Assembly (NCBI GenBank): GCA_029864225.1
Contig: JAOTTU010000099.1
Location: forward strand, 1-7,282
DNA length: 7,282 nt
Source: Gammaproteobacteria bacterium
GTDB lineage: Bacteria; Pseudomonadota; Gammaproteobacteria; UBA9214
Direction: 5' to 3'
Shown: in pieces, positions 1 to 5,564 of the stretch
Layout: every line of letters starts with the position of its first letter
Position numbering within the stretch: the first letter of the stretch is position 1
Position numbers and translations under genes: made by a program
Notes under the pieces: generated by a model
Database searches by the model: none
What the model saw: the letters and a program-made list of their open reading frames with translations, nothing else
What the model was told of the DNA's origin: nothing

Positions 1-634
1 CGGCGGCCGCCTCTTCCACGTCGGCCTCGCGGCCTGAAAGCGTCAGTCGGCCGAAGGCACCGACTGCGCGCACATCGACGAGGGTGATATTGGCGGCCTT
101 CTCGGCCTGGTTGGCGGCATAGATGATGTAGCCCGCCGGGTCGGTCTCGAGGATAAACATACTCTCGCCGGGCAGGATCATAGAGCCGCCGCGGTGCTGG
201 CGGTTGATGAGCACGCAGTGATCGGCCGTCATCCCGCGGATGATCTCCTGCCAGGCGATCTTGCACTGCTGACGGTCGGATACCCTGGCGCCGAGGTTGG
301 ACAGGGCGATGCGACCCGCCTCGCGCACGTCGCTCTGGTCGCGGTGATTAACCACCATGGAGCCGAATGCGCGCTCCACCACCTGCTGGGTCAGGGTGAC
401 GCGGGTCGCCTTCAGGGCGATGTCGGTGAACATGTGGATCGCCATGCCCGGGGAGACCTCCATCCACAGGCAGGCATCGCCTGGAACCGGCGGAAAGCCC
501 TGCGACACCGATGCCATGTACTCGGCAAGCTGGGGCTGCAGGGAGTCTATGTAGACGTAGGTTCTGAGTTTTACGACTGTATCCACTGTATCGTCTGGCC
601 TTGACTGGATGCGCAATCGATCAGCGCCGGTCAC
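1..634 (-). CDS. csoS1D: Carboxysome shell protein CsoS1D (tandem BMC-domain), 3' end cut by window edge
   Basis: This is a shell protein of the alpha-carboxysome, the compartment that encloses RuBisCO and carbonic anhydrase. CsoS1D has two fused BMC domains and forms trimers (pseudohexamers) that stack with a gated central pore. Read from GTG at 634, the visible 211 residues contain RTYVYIDSLQPQ (24-35), PGDACLWMEVSPGM (51-64), TDIALKAT (70-77), VERAFGSM (86-93), ILETDPAGY (161-169), AANQAEKAANI (173-183) and VGAFGRL (191-197). These match my memory of cyanobacterial CsoS1D almost block for block. The E87-R88 pair corresponds to the Glu-Arg pair known to gate the CsoS1D pore. The sequence stops in the Ala-rich stretch after DVEE, so probably only about 15 residues are missing. 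The start is uncertain. GTG 634 has AAGGA only 3 nt upstream. The frame stays open to TTG codons at 709 and 727, which would give an N-terminal extension similar in length to that of cyanobacterial CsoS1D. TTG 616 is another option without a ribosome site. Confidence 0.9.
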   Translation of the reverse strand, partial: MTGADRLRIQSRPDDTVDTVVKLRTYVYIDSLQPQLAEYMASVSQGFPPVPGDACLWMEVSPGMAIHMFTDIALKATRVTLTQQVVERAFGSMVVNHRDQSDVREAGRIALSNLGARVSDRQQCKIAWQEIIRGMTADHCVLINRQHRGGSMILPGESMFILETDPAGYIIYAANQAEKAANITLVDVRAVGAFGRLTLSGREADVEEAAA

Positions 635-746
635 CCATCCTTGCGGGTGCCACGAGAACTCGTCAGCTACCCGGATCGAGACAGGTTCCGCCGCGAGAAG
701 CTTAGACAAGGCAACACTTCGATACAAATAAATAAAAACATATTTA

Positions 747-766
747 AGTATAGATATTTATCTATA
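747..766 (-). promoter_or_regulatory. AT-rich promoter region of csoS1D with an 18-bp palindrome
   Basis: Positions 749-766 read TATAGATA-TT-TATCTATA, a perfect 8-bp inverted repeat around two bases. On the minus strand it overlaps TATACT (752-747), a 5/6 match to a sigma-70 -10 box. No convincing -35 box lies 16-18 bp upstream, which would fit an activator-dependent promoter. The surrounding 720-780 block is strikingly AT-rich against its GC-rich neighbours. Inferred role: an operator for the carboxysome gene to its left. It could also be only AT-rich low-complexity DNA. Confidence 0.4.
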
Positions 767-789
767 TTTGGCATATACGAGTGAATAAT

Positions 790-803
790 GGCCCAGACGG
801 GCC
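790..803 (-). terminator. Possible weak terminator hairpin after the 823-1269 gene
   Basis: GGCCC-AGAC-GGGCC gives a 5-bp all-GC stem with a 4-nt loop, 20 bases beyond the stop codon of the minus-strand gene. On that strand it is followed by ATTATTCACT, which is AT-rich but not a true T-run. It would separate the upstream gene from csoS1D transcription. The stem is short, so this is tentative. Confidence 0.3.
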
Positions 804-822
804 AGTACGGCCTGAAGGCGGA

Positions 823-1269
823 TCAATGACGCCTGAAGGGGACGATTTCGGCCCGATCCGGCCGGCCCTGCCCGGCACGCTCGTATTTCTCCAGCCTATC
901 CAGTGCCGGCGGGAATTCACTCATCAGACGAGCATGCAGATCGTTGGTATTTTCATGAAAATAAAGGATTTCCACCGGGACCGGCCCGCTGAGTGCATCC
1001 CGCAGCTCTGCCCTGGAAAAATCCCACGCCAGCATGATCAGCCGGCCTCCCCGGCCTTCACGCACAGCATAACTGAGATTATCGACGAAGATGACCTCAT
1101 CACGGGTGATGACAGCCAACAGCTGCATGCTGCGCACCGGCACGAAGGCACACTCGGTTAAACTGCGGGCGAGCGCCTTCCGGCAGCGATTGAACAGGTC
1201 GGCCCGGATGCTGGTGGCCTCGCGCCCGATCTCTTCGGGACGGAAAAAGACCTCTGTATCTATTCTCAT
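823..1269 (-). CDS. Uncharacterised 148-residue protein upstream of csoS1D
   Basis: I do not recognise this family. From ATG 1269 the protein is 148 residues, starting MRIDTEVFFRPEEIG. It has no signal peptide, membrane segment or cysteine-pair motif. Its pattern is a soluble alpha/beta fold: a basic helix (ATSIRADLFNRCRKALARSL), then hydrophobic strands around MQLLAVITRDEVIFVDN and GRLIMLAWDF, then a helical charged C-terminus ending in a basic RPDRAEIVPFRRH tail. Codon use matches its neighbours and the frame is clean, which supports a real gene. ATG 1284 adds five residues and lacks a ribosome site. ATG 1269 has only a weak GGTGG 8 nt upstream. The gene lies on the same strand as csoS1D, 188 bp before that gene's GTG. 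A link to the carboxysome is possible from position only. It is divergent from the thioredoxin-HEAT gene across a 257-bp gap in which I found no clear promoter. Confidence 0.7.
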   Translation of the reverse strand: MRIDTEVFFRPEEIGREATSIRADLFNRCRKALARSLTECAFVPVRSMQLLAVITRDEVIFVDNLSYAVREGRGGRLIMLAWDFSRAELRDALSGPVPVEILYFHENTNDLHARLMSEFPPALDRLEKYERAGQGRPDRAEIVPFRRH

Positions 1270-1526
1270 GTTGACTGCCACCATCGATGTCCGATGCTGA
1301 TGAGAGAGTACGTAAGCGGCAGTGCGGCATCGCGGCATGCCTACACCAGGCCATCATGGCCAGATTCTACCGCAGCAGCCAGACCCGCGGGAGAGCGGGC
1401 AAGATCGCAATTCCACGCAGTCGCACGGGAAGCGCAGCAGCAATTAACAGGGTATTATTCAATCGGCCGGAAACAACCCTCACACCGCCTGTCACCAGGC
1501 GCTTGCTGTCACCCGGAGATAATGAA

Positions 1527-2180
1527 ATGCCCGCAAGCAGACCCGCTCCCGATGCGCTACTGTTGATGGGGACCCACTGCCCCTGGTGCCCCAGGGTGCT
1601 GGAGTCGCTGAAAGAATTACTCGTGGATGGAGCCATTGCATCGCTGGAAACCGTGAATATCGATGAGCAATCCGAGGTTGCCGTTGAACTCAATGTCAGG
1701 ACGGTGCCCTGGGTGCGCATCGGTCCGTTTGAACTGGAAGGCATGCGGTCCATGGCGGAAATGCGCGAATGGGCCGAGAAGGTCGGCACCGAGGCGGGGA
1801 TGACCGCCTGGCTTGGGGAGCTGCTGTCCAGCGCGAGGATCCACCAGACAGTTGCGCTGCTTCGCGATGATCCTGCCGCCATGCATGCATTGCTGCGGCT
1901 GTTCGCGAGCCCCGACACCCCCCTCAACACCCGCATTGGCATCAGCGTGGTCATGGAGGAGCTGGCGGGAAGCAAGACGCTGCTCGGGGTCAGGGACGCA
2001 CTGGGCGAACTGACTGCTCACGAAGAGGCCCGCGTCCGGGGTGACGCCTGTCACTACCTGGCGCTGGTCGGCGACCCGCAGGTTGCTGCGCACATCCAGC
2101 CGCTGCTCGAGGATCCGGATGCAAATGTCCGGGAAATCGCCAAAGAAAGCCTGGAACAGCTTGAACAGGCACCTGGCTGA
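1527..2180 (+). CDS. Thioredoxin/glutaredoxin-like domain fused to HEAT repeats
   Basis: This is a 217-residue cytoplasmic protein of unknown exact role, probably a thiol-disulfide exchange or redox-sensing protein acting through a bound partner. Residues 10-90 form a thioredoxin fold. The CPWC active-site motif is at 18-21 after a short hydrophobic strand (ALLLMGTH), and TVPWV at 59-63 provides the conserved cis-proline, P61. Residues about 105-215 are helical repeats. The clearest HEAT unit starts at HEEARVRGDACHYLALVGD and is followed by the start of the next, LLEDPDANVREIAKESLEQL, a typical protein-protein binding solenoid. No signal peptide is present. ATG 1527 was chosen because GGAG lies 8 nt upstream. 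The open frame extends further 5' to 1287, but that stretch reads like intergenic sequence and overlaps the divergent promoter space. The gene converges on the LCIB-like gene with a 79-bp gap. Its last ~70 bp are duplicated as a relic at 3820-3879. Confidence 0.85.
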   Translation: MPASRPAPDALLLMGTHCPWCPRVLESLKELLVDGAIASLETVNIDEQSEVAVELNVRTVPWVRIGPFELEGMRSMAEMREWAEKVGTEAGMTAWLGELLSSARIHQTVALLRDDPAAMHALLRLFASPDTPLNTRIGISVVMEELAGSKTLLGVRDALGELTAHEEARVRGDACHYLALVGDPQVAAHIQPLLEDPDANVREIAKESLEQLEQAPG

Positions 2181-2247
2181 AAGGATACCTGCGGGAGTGG
2201 CTGCTGCAGCCTGCACACACGATCGCAACAACAGGGCCCGCTGCTGC
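2110..2247. repeat. Left copy of a duplicated convergent gene junction
   Basis: This segment holds the last codons of the thioredoxin-HEAT gene plus the bases after its stop. It aligns in direct orientation with 3820-3936. Shared blocks include ATGTCC.GGAAATCGCC, GAACAGGC..CTGGCTGAAAGGA, CCTGCACA and CCGCTGCTGC, in the same order with several small indels. The left copy is about 138 bp and the right about 117 bp. Its right part contains a CCCGC-TGCT-GCGGG hairpin (2237-2250) that the right copy lacks. Confidence 0.75.
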
Positions 2248-2252
2248 GGGGA
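2210..2252 (-). pseudogene. Relic of the C-terminal tail of an FmdB-like protein
   Basis: Read on the minus strand, this stretch encodes PRSSGPCC followed by a scrambled CDRVC. It lines up with the SSGPCCGGDC tail of the intact FmdB-like protein at 3896-4147, with DNA similarity continuing past the stop. No start codon or upstream domain remains: directly upstream is the end of the LCIB-like gene. I read it as the leftover 3' end of a second FmdB-like copy. It is short, so the case depends on the wider junction duplication. Confidence 0.55.
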
Positions 2253-2259
2253 AAGCGAT

Positions 2260-3414
2260 TCACGACGCTTCAATCACTACCGACTCGGCCTCGGCCATAT
2301 CACGAATGGCGTCCTCCAGATTGATCTGGTCCGGATTTTCCTTGCTTTGCTCGCGCAGCAGTGCAACCAGTTCGGTCTGTTCGATGATGCGTCGTTTGCC
2401 CTTGCGGTCTCTCATAAAGGCGGCCCATGGCACGAACTTTGTGGTCGGAAAGGATTCGCCCGACTTGGGTGATATGTCGATATTGAGACCGGAGATATAG
2501 AACACGCACTTGTCGCGGAAACTGGGCGAATGCGCCACGGTTCTCAGTGTGCGGTCAAATTCGACCTGGGTATTGATCTTTGCGGCAGTCAGCAATGGCC
2601 AGTGCGAGGTAACAATCCACGGCATCGGGTACAAGAGGTTATGCTCCTGTTGATGGCGGCCTTCCACGGTTTCATCGAGGTTGCGGCGGAAATAGAACAT
2701 CTCCGGCTTCAGATAATCACCGATCGAGACGCTTTCACCATCCTGGAGGTCGGGTTCCAGATCAGCCAGTTGACGCCTGAATCCTTCGCTGGTAATAAAA
2801 CTCTTGGCTGTGCTGTGCGTGTGCAGCGGAACGTAGTTGCCCTCGACATCCGGCCTGACAAGGCGTTTCAGCCGCAGAAACAGGCCATCCTTGCGGCTCT
2901 CGCGCAGCAGACCGTTGTCGATGCGCAGGGACAGCATGTCCCCGCAGCGTTCCACCAGTATGTCGGATTGTGCAATGCGGTATTGATCCAGATACCAGGC
3001 GACGATCGCGGAGAGTTTCCCGCAACAGGCGCCAAGCTGATTTTCCTTTGCATGAATCCGGCTGTAGGTGCCGAAACTCTTCTCACCAGACTCAAATCCC
3101 ACATGGCTGGCCTGGATGATCACCAGTCCTTCACCATGCTCTGCATAGGGTGCGTGCCGGTCCATTGCGACCACCGCACCGCCACGACCAAGGTTGAAGG
3201 GAAAAGTGCCGAAATGCTTGGCCAGAACAATAATCGGATAACCCTGATTCTCGTCGGAGCAGAAGGCGCGTGATGGCAATATCTTGCCCGGCTTGAATCC
3301 CAGGGACTTTACATAGTTGTAAAGACGGGGTACGAAGCTGCTGTAGCGAAATGTGGTGCCATCGAGTCGGAAATCACTGATGAGTTCCTCTACATTGGCT
3401 TCTGATGCAAACAT
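2260..3414 (-). CDS. LCIB/theta-type carbonic anhydrase-like protein
   Basis: Candidate zinc enzyme for CO2/bicarbonate interconversion, resembling LCIB/LCIC of algal CO2-concentrating mechanisms (beta-CA fold). From ATG 3414 it is 384 residues. The core is in the first ~150 residues: FCSDE with the proposed zinc Cys52 and catalytic Asp54, HFGTFPFNLGRGG (67-79, compare the GPFPLGG motif), ASHVGF with proposed zinc His104, and GACCGKL with proposed zinc Cys131. This Cys-Asp...His...Cys order and spacing is the LCIB signature. The residue two after the Asp is Asn, not the Arg of the classical beta-CA CxDxR motif, so activity is not assured. Residues about 160-384 are an extra region I cannot assign. 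No signal peptide or membrane segment is visible. ATG 3414 has AGGGGG 11 nt upstream; the alternative TTG 3450 adds 12 residues and has no ribosome site. The gene is flanked by the duplicated junctions at 2110 and 3820, as if placed between them, and lies near csoS1D. Confidence 0.65.
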   Translation of the reverse strand: MFASEANVEELISDFRLDGTTFRYSSFVPRLYNYVKSLGFKPGKILPSRAFCSDENQGYPIIVLAKHFGTFPFNLGRGGAVVAMDRHAPYAEHGEGLVIIQASHVGFESGEKSFGTYSRIHAKENQLGACCGKLSAIVAWYLDQYRIAQSDILVERCGDMLSLRIDNGLLRESRKDGLFLRLKRLVRPDVEGNYVPLHTHSTAKSFITSEGFRRQLADLEPDLQDGESVSIGDYLKPEMFYFRRNLDETVEGRHQQEHNLLYPMPWIVTSHWPLLTAAKINTQVEFDRTLRTVAHSPSFRDKCVFYISGLNIDISPKSGESFPTTKFVPWAAFMRDRKGKRRIIEQTELVALLREQSKENPDQINLEDAIRDMAEAESVVIEAS

Positions 3415-3819
3415 GCGGGTTATAACCCCCTGGCCGGGTACCTGAATCAATGAGGCGAATGATTAAGCATAACCCACGAGTTGCCTGGGTATCCACACGG
3501 TAGACAATCGTCACACATTCATCACTGCCACAACCCCGCGCCAATCAGACCCCAGGCATCCCGGCTTTCATACCTTATCGAAGGGTGCAGTTACAACGAA
3601 ATTCCTCCGCGAGACGTCACTCACACGCCTCCGGAGGAGCCCTCGACCCGGGATTCAGACTGTCCATCTGGACCTGGGCATGGCCGGATATGGGATATTA
3701 AAACCTGTTACATAATCCCGCACGGGCGGTGGTGCTGTGCAGGGCAGGAGAGGCGTCCCTCCGCGATGGGGCCCATGTCCTTAGCTAGGGAAATCGCGCC
3801 GGGAACGGCGCCCACAGGC
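3415..3819. other. Gene-poor stretch upstream of the LCIB-like gene
   Basis: I see no convincing gene here. One open plus-strand frame (3481-3879) has a composition and peptide (many Pro, Arg, Ser, His) typical of non-coding GC-rich DNA and ends inside the HEAT relic. The region must contain the promoter of the LCIB-like gene, but no clear -35/-10 pair stands out. A 10-bp palindrome CCTCCGGAGG lies at 3628-3637. Around 3773-3797 there is a second, weaker echo of the CATGTCC...GGAAATCGC motif seen at 3833-3849. This suggests that decayed HEAT-gene sequence may start earlier than the clear match at 3820. Confidence 0.5.
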
Positions 3820-3879
3820 AGGTCCGGGTGTCCATGTCCAGGAAATCGCCAGGGGAAGCCAGAACAGGCCTCTGGCTGA
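3820..3879 (+). pseudogene. Relic of the 3' end of a thioredoxin-HEAT gene copy
   Basis: The DNA matches the last codons of the intact thioredoxin-HEAT gene (2110-2180), including the final Gln-Ala-(Pro/Ser)-Gly-stop and the AAAGGA after the stop. A 1-bp loss near 3823 and an ~11-bp loss near 3860 break the frame. The peptide EIAR is read in one frame and EQASG-stop in another. No domain upstream can be recognised. This is a degraded second copy, not a functional gene. Confidence 0.65.
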
Positions 3880-3936
3880 AAGGACAGCTCTACTCCTACC
3901 CTGCACAGTCGCCACCACAGCACGGACCGCTGCTGC
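3820..3936. repeat. Right copy of the duplicated convergent gene junction
   Basis: Partner of the repeat at 2110-2247, in direct orientation about 1.7 kb away. Here the plus-strand HEAT tail is dead and the minus-strand FmdB-like gene is intact: its stop and last codons lie at 3896-3936 inside the repeat. The left copy is the mirror case. The repeats enclose the whole LCIB-like gene. Confidence 0.75.
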
Positions 3937-4147
3937 AGGCCGGGGCGGCCGCATCACCCAGGCTGGAACGGCGCACCACCTGACCGCCGGTAATCAGCTT
4001 TTTAACAGGGACATCCTGCGGGATCTCGCCGGCATCGATCCCGGCCAGGGCACACAACTCGCCCCAGGTATTAACCTGCTCACTCATCCGATGACGGACC
4101 TCGACCACCGCGCCGTTGGCCTCACAACAATAATCATACGTCGGCAT
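3896..4147 (-). CDS. FmdB-like small Cys-rich (zinc-ribbon family) protein
   Basis: This is an 83-residue protein starting MPTYDYCCEANGAVVEVRHR, which is the N-terminal block of FmdB-type zinc-ribbon proteins (usually M-P-x-Y-x-Y-x-C). Conserved features of the subgroup I remember follow: HRMSE (20-24), TWGELCALAGID and KKLITGGQVV. In place of a regular second CxxC knuckle it has a Cys-rich tail, ACSSGPCCGGDCAG, which might supply the other metal ligands. The function of this family is not known; a regulatory or metal-binding role is often assumed. ATG 4147 is well supported by GGAGAA with a 4-nt gap to the ATG. The GTG four codons upstream (4159) overlaps that ribosome site and is unlikely. 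It is convergent with the HEAT relic on its left and downstream of phoR on its right, with its own probable promoter. Confidence 0.8.
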   Translation of the reverse strand: MPTYDYCCEANGAVVEVRHRMSEQVNTWGELCALAGIDAGEIPQDVPVKKLITGGQVVRRSSLGDAAAPACSSGPCCGGDCAG

Positions 4148-4176
4148 AAGCTTCTCCACATAAAAACACTATGGTG

Positions 4177-4207
4177 ATTATAACCCCCAGGAATACCCTC
4201 CTGTCAT
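4177..4207 (-). promoter_or_regulatory. Probable promoter of the FmdB-like gene
   Basis: The minus strand has a perfect TATAAT (4182-4177) 29 bases before the ATG of the FmdB-like gene. The best -35 match is ATGACA (4207-4202) with a 19-bp spacer, which is long. The -35 region overlaps the stem-loop at 4196-4216. Confidence 0.4.
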
Positions 4208-4216
4208 AGAGGAGGG
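4196..4216 (-). terminator. Stem-loop after phoR
   Basis: CCCTCCT-GTCATAG-AGGAGGG is a perfect 7-bp stem with a 7-nt loop, starting 12 bases after the phoR stop codon. On the minus strand no T-run follows, so it is at best an imperfect intrinsic terminator. Its position at the end of the phoU-phoB-phoR operon supports transcript ending or 3'-end protection. Confidence 0.45.
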
Positions 4217-4228
4217 CCGTATGAGACC

Positions 4229-5563
4229 TCAAGAGACCTTGCGTGACCCGTCGGCAGCGTGCAGACCGGCTTCTTCCATAAACTTCTCAGCCAGGGTAAA
4301 GGCAAAGGTGGAGCCCGCCCCTGGCCGGCTGCTGATTTCGAGGCTGCTGTCGTAACGTTCAAGGACGTGCTTGACGATGGAAAGCCCCAGGCCGGTACCA
4401 CCGGCTTCGCGAGAACGGCCCACATCGACGCGATAAAAGCGCTCGGTCAGCCGTACCAGATGCTGTGGCAGGATACCAACCCCGGTATCGACCACCTGAA
4501 AACGCACACCACCCGGAACCAGCTTGAGCGTAACAGCGATGTCGCCGCCTGCAGGGGTGTAGCGAACGGCATTCATCACCAGGTTTGACACGGCGGCATA
4601 CAGGTCCTCCTGCTGTCCACGCACCTGTATGGGTTCTGCCACATCCAGGTGGAAGTGGTGACCACCCCGGTGTTCACTGGCGGCACGCGCCTCTTCCATG
4701 ACTTCCGCAACCAGGGCCGAAAGGGACACCGACTGCAACTGCTCGGCCTCATAGCGGCTTTCCAGCCGGGCCAGGGTCAGCAGATCCTGCAATATAGACA
4801 TCATGCGCTGACTCTGGCGCTTCATGCGGGCAAGCGGATTCTCGAGTTCCGGATTGCCCCCTATTCCCGCCTCCAGCTGTTCTATCGACCCCTGCAATAC
4901 CGATAAGGGGGTGCGCAGTTCATGGGAGGCATTTGCAATAAAATCACGCCGCATCAGTTCTATCCGGTGCTGCTCGGTCACATCCCGCGCCAGCAGCAGG
5001 TATTGCTGCTGGCCATAGGCCACGACCTTGATCGACAGCCGGGTATCGCCACCGGACTGCAGCTGCAGCTGCAGCGGTTGATCAAATTTCCCGGCATCCA
5101 GGTAATGACGCAAATCGGGATGGCGTATCAGGTTGGTCACCGGCTGGCCGGCATCGGTCTTGCGCACCCCCAGCAGGGTCGTGGCCGCCTTGTTGAGCCA
5201 CTGAATATGAAATTCCCGATTCAGCACGACGGTGGCATCCGGCAAGGCCCGCGTGGAAGTCTTGAACTCCTTGAGCAGCCGGCCAATCTGTTTCTTGCCG
5301 CGAGACGCCTTGCGTCGTCGCACCTCGAGGCGATAGTAGACATAGCCCCAGATGCCGGGTGTCGAAAAAGGCAGCCGCCTGGATGACCTGTCCAGCCAGC
5401 GGATCAGAAGCCGCAGGTGATAGAGATGCCAGAGCAGATAAACGACCACACCACCGGGTAGCAGCCAGGCAGCAAGCCCGGTCAGCAGCCCCACCAGCCA
5501 CAGCAGGGCCAGCACACCGCCGAAGGTCCAGAGCTCCTCGCGCCATGCCGTGGGTAACATCAT
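4229..5563 (-). CDS. phoR: Phosphate regulon sensor histidine kinase PhoR
   Basis: Membrane sensor kinase that phosphorylates PhoB when phosphate is low, under control of the Pst transporter via PhoU. It is 444 residues, close to the E. coli length. Two closely spaced hydrophobic segments (about 13-34 and 36-54) lie at the N-terminus with almost no periplasmic loop, then a basic linker (RRRKASRGKKQ), as in E. coli PhoR. A PAS domain spans about 100-195 (ALPDATVVLNREFHIQWLN, ending LLLARDVTE). The HisKA motif ASHELRTPL has phospho-accepting H214. ATPase boxes are N327/N331 (NLVMNAVRYTP), DTGVGI (359-364), ERFYRVD (374-380) and GGTGLGLSIVKH (388-399). No key residue is missing. ATG 5563 begins 1 base after the phoB stop, with AGGA 9 nt upstream, so translation is probably coupled. 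ATG 5560 is an equivalent alternative. Confidence 0.95.
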   Translation of the reverse strand: MMLPTAWREELWTFGGVLALLWLVGLLTGLAAWLLPGGVVVYLLWHLYHLRLLIRWLDRSSRRLPFSTPGIWGYVYYRLEVRRRKASRGKKQIGRLLKEFKTSTRALPDATVVLNREFHIQWLNKAATTLLGVRKTDAGQPVTNLIRHPDLRHYLDAGKFDQPLQLQLQSGGDTRLSIKVVAYGQQQYLLLARDVTEQHRIELMRRDFIANASHELRTPLSVLQGSIEQLEAGIGGNPELENPLARMKRQSQRMMSILQDLLTLARLESRYEAEQLQSVSLSALVAEVMEEARAASEHRGGHHFHLDVAEPIQVRGQQEDLYAAVSNLVMNAVRYTPAGGDIAVTLKLVPGGVRFQVVDTGVGILPQHLVRLTERFYRVDVGRSREAGGTGLGLSIVKHVLERYDSSLEISSRPGAGSTFAFTLAEKFMEEAGLHAADGSRKVS

Positions 5564-5564
5564 T

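Noticed and set aside
194..604. 136-residue plus-strand open frame
   Set aside because: It lies antisense to the clearly conserved CsoS1D coding sequence and encodes no recognisable protein.
1349..1361. GGCCAT-C-ATGGCC palindrome in the divergent gap
   Set aside because: A short palindrome expected by chance in GC-rich DNA, with no promoter aligned to it.
1489..1512. Two CTGTCAC motifs upstream of the thioredoxin-HEAT gene, resembling a Pho box
   Set aside because: The repeats are 17 bp apart start to start instead of 11, and no -10 box follows at the right distance.
2201..2260. Hairpin CCCGC-TGCT-GCGGG as terminator between the convergent genes
   Set aside because: Only a 5-bp stem without a T-run on either strand, and it falls within the relic FmdB-like tail, so coding ancestry explains it better.
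2530..3273. 247-residue plus-strand open frame
   Set aside because: Antisense shadow of the LCIB-like gene, whose minus-strand product contains the ordered zinc-site motifs.
3764..3775. GATGGGGCCCA resembling the start of the CPWC region (GATGGGGACCCA at 1565)
   Set aside because: The match is about 11 bases and does not extend, so it does not show that the thioredoxin part was also duplicated.
3481..3879. 132-residue plus-strand open frame
   Set aside because: Low-quality peptide composition, no ribosome site, and its end coincides with a frameshifted relic of the HEAT gene.
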